Below are positions 5,174-6,077 of a stretch of DNA of 6,077 nucleotides, one piece after another. Source of the DNA: Thermacetogenium sp. UBA4966 (GTDB taxonomy: Bacteria > Bacillota > DSM-12270 > Thermacetogeniales > Thermacetogeniaceae); assembly GCA_002397275.1 (NCBI GenBank), contig DHAA01000108.1, positions 4,971 through 11,047 of the forward strand, read 5' to 3'. The first letter of the stretch is position 1, and every line of letters begins with the position of its first letter. The notes beneath the pieces are model-generated. The model did no database searches and was not told the origin of the DNA. It saw only the letters and a list, made by a program, of their open reading frames with translations. The position numbers and the translations under genes were made by a program.

Positions 5174-5941
5174 TTATAATGGAAGCCTACCCACAAGCGC
5201 CACAAAAAGGATAGCAAGAAAAATGGCAGGCAACAGGTTTCCCACCTTGATGCGCAGCCGGTCACTGTTGGTCAGCATATTGATCCCGATGGCGAAGATC
5301 AACAGGCCGCCTGCGGCGGACATTTCAGTGATCATGGCTTCGGTCAGAAAAGGCTTGACATAGCATGCGGCTAGAGTGATGGCGCCTTGATAGAGAAACA
5401 CCGGCAACGCTGAAAAGGCTACCCCGATCCCCATGCTGGAGGCGAAAACCGTTGAGGTAACCCCGTCGAGGATTGATTTGATGAACAGAGTTGTATGCCT
5501 GCCGGTCAGCCCGCTCTCCAGCGAACCCATGATCGCCATCGCTCCCACACAGAAGACGAGGCTTCCGCTCACAAAGCCCTTGATGAATAATCCATCACTA
5601 TCAGCGTGGCTGCCGCTGTTGTCCTTACCCGGACCTCCCTTGCCCCGGTTGCCCTTCTGCGCGGCGCCGCCGTTGAAGCGCCCCTCTAGTTTCTCTCCGA
5701 AGCTGTCCAGGCGCTCCTCGATCCTCAGCCACTCCCCCAGTATCCCCCCGCTCACCATACTCAGGGTCAATACCAGGAGATTCTGAGATTTCAGCGCCAT
5801 AGAAAGGCCGATCAGAATGACGGCCAGGCTTACCCCCTGCATGATCACCGACTTGTACTTCTCCGGAAACCCGTTTTTCAAAAGATTTCCCAGCAAAGCC
5901 CCGGCGATAATTGCTCCGGCGTTAACGATAGTCCCTAGCAA
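5174..5941 (-). CDS. DUF554 family integral membrane protein (YdfK/YqgA-like)
   Basis: This 255-aa membrane protein matches the DUF554 family, whose function is not established. It begins MLGTIVNAGAIIAGALLGNLL, the usual family start, with hydrophobic segments near 1-20, 32-50, 54-72, 120-138, 160-182, 183-199, 208-225 and 233-252. GILGEWLRIEERLDSFGEKLEGRF (66-89) and the SILDGVTSTVFASSMGIGVAFSA region (156-178) are the conserved-looking blocks. Between them, residues about 90-116 form a Gly/Lys/Asn/Ser-rich hydrophilic linker that appears longer than I expect for the family. TTG 5941 is the start because an AGAGGAGA site lies 8 bases upstream; its extended -10 promoter is at 5983-5991. It is transcribed divergently from the tRNA gene at the window edge and has no obvious functional link to its neighbours. 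Confidence 0.9.
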   Translation of the reverse strand: MLGTIVNAGAIIAGALLGNLLKNGFPEKYKSVIMQGVSLAVILIGLSMALKSQNLLVLTLSMVSGGILGEWLRIEERLDSFGEKLEGRFNGGAAQKGNRGKGGPGKDNSGSHADSDGLFIKGFVSGSLVFCVGAMAIMGSLESGLTGRHTTLFIKSILDGVTSTVFASSMGIGVAFSALPVFLYQGAITLAACYVKPFLTEAMITEMSAAGGLLIFAIGINMLTNSDRLRIKVGNLLPAIFLAILFVALVGRLPL

Positions 5942-5949
5942 GATCCAAT

Positions 5950-5957
5950 TCTCCTCT
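5950..5957 (-). promoter_or_regulatory. Ribosome binding site deciding the TTG start of DUF554
   Basis: On the minus strand AGAGGAGA ends 8 bases before TTG 5941-5939. No ATG in this frame near the family-typical N-terminus competes with it. Confidence 0.7.
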
Positions 5958-5982
5958 GCATGTGTTGATATGGCTTCCGCTA

Positions 5983-5991
5983 ATTATACCA
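5983..5991 (-). promoter_or_regulatory. Extended -10 promoter for DUF554
   Basis: On the minus strand TGGTATAAT is a perfect extended -10, with the hexamer at 5988-5983. The base run 17 upstream (AAATCC) is not a -35 match, so the TG extension would carry recognition. The leader would be about 35 bases. Confidence 0.65.
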
Positions 5992-6014
5992 CTAAACAGA
6001 TTCCCGGATTTAAC

Positions 6015-6043
6015 TTGCTAAACATCTCTCCATTCGCTATAAT
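6015..6043 (+). promoter_or_regulatory. Sigma-A-type promoter for the tRNA gene
   Basis: TTGCTA (6015-6020, four of six -35 positions) and TATAAT (6038-6043, perfect -10) are separated by exactly 17 bases. Transcription would start near 6050, about 9 bases before the mature tRNA 5' end at 6059. It diverges from the DUF554 promoter. Confidence 0.75.
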
Positions 6044-6058
6044 AAATTAACGGAACAG

Positions 6059-6077
6059 GCGGGAGTAGCTCAGTGGT
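6059..6077 (+). tRNA. tRNA gene, 5' part only, probably tRNA-Gly
   Basis: GCGGGAGTAGCTCAGTGGT has the layout of a tRNA 5' end: 7-base acceptor strand GCGGGAG, TA at positions 8-9, D-stem GCTC and the start of the D-loop AGTGGT. This acceptor sequence is typical of bacterial tRNA-Gly. The anticodon lies beyond the window, so the identity is inferred from the 5' end only. The gene is cut by the window edge and may lead a tRNA cluster. Confidence 0.8.

Noticed and set aside
5175..5180. TATAAT on the plus strand as a promoter
   Set aside because: It has no -35 or TG extension, points into the antisense of DUF554, and overlaps that gene's stop codon.
5433..5786. 117-codon plus-strand frame rich in Pro, Leu and Ser
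   Set aside because: It is antisense to DUF554; the Pro/Ser/Leu richness is what a reversed Gly-rich linker and hydrophobic gene would give.

Overview
This 6.1 kb window looks like chromosomal DNA from a moderately GC-rich, low-GC-lineage Gram-positive bacterium. A spore-forming member of the Clostridia (Peptococcaceae, Moorella or Desulfotomaculum-like) is the best guess. The reasons are a YhaM-type 3'-5' exoribonuclease (a Firmicutes family), a YtpB/DUF2600 terpene synthase (known from spore formers), a corrinoid/URO-D methyl-transfer pair typical of anaerobes, strong G-rich Shine-Dalgarno sites, TTG and GTG starts, and several extended -10 promoters. The species cannot be named from this sequence alone.

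Plus strand, left half (1-2972). A corrinoid-binding methyl carrier (41-712) is followed directly by a URO-D/MtaA-family methyltransferase (729-1829). Together they form two parts of a cobamide-dependent methyl-transfer system whose substrate-specific methyltransferase is not in the window. After a 51-bp gap with an extended -10 promoter candidate comes a DUF2600 terpene synthase (1881-2972) related to Bacillus tetraprenyl-beta-curcumene synthase, with both Asp-rich metal-binding regions intact.

Minus strand, right half (3000-5941). Read in transcription order, the genes are a DUF554 membrane protein (5941 to 5174), a 150-bp gap with a palindrome, a possible 20-codon ORF and a promoter, a YhaM-type exoribonuclease (5023 to 4046), and a long-chain polyprenyl diphosphate synthase (4037 to 3000). 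The last two sit 8 bp apart and probably form an operon. The polyprenyl synthase converges on the terpene synthase, with only 27 bp and a GC-rich hairpin between them.

Right edge. A consensus-like promoter and the first 19 bases of a tRNA gene, probably tRNA-Gly, point out of the window on the plus strand, divergent from DUF554.

The most attractive functional idea is that the polyprenyl synthase makes the long linear prenyl diphosphate that the neighbouring terpene synthase cyclises, as HepS/HepT and YtpB do in Bacillus subtilis sporulene (C35 terpene) synthesis. The most interesting local detail is the start of the URO-D gene, where a good ribosome site opens a 7-codon mini-ORF whose stop overlaps the apparent TTG start. 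I saw no CRISPR array, insertion sequence or phage gene.
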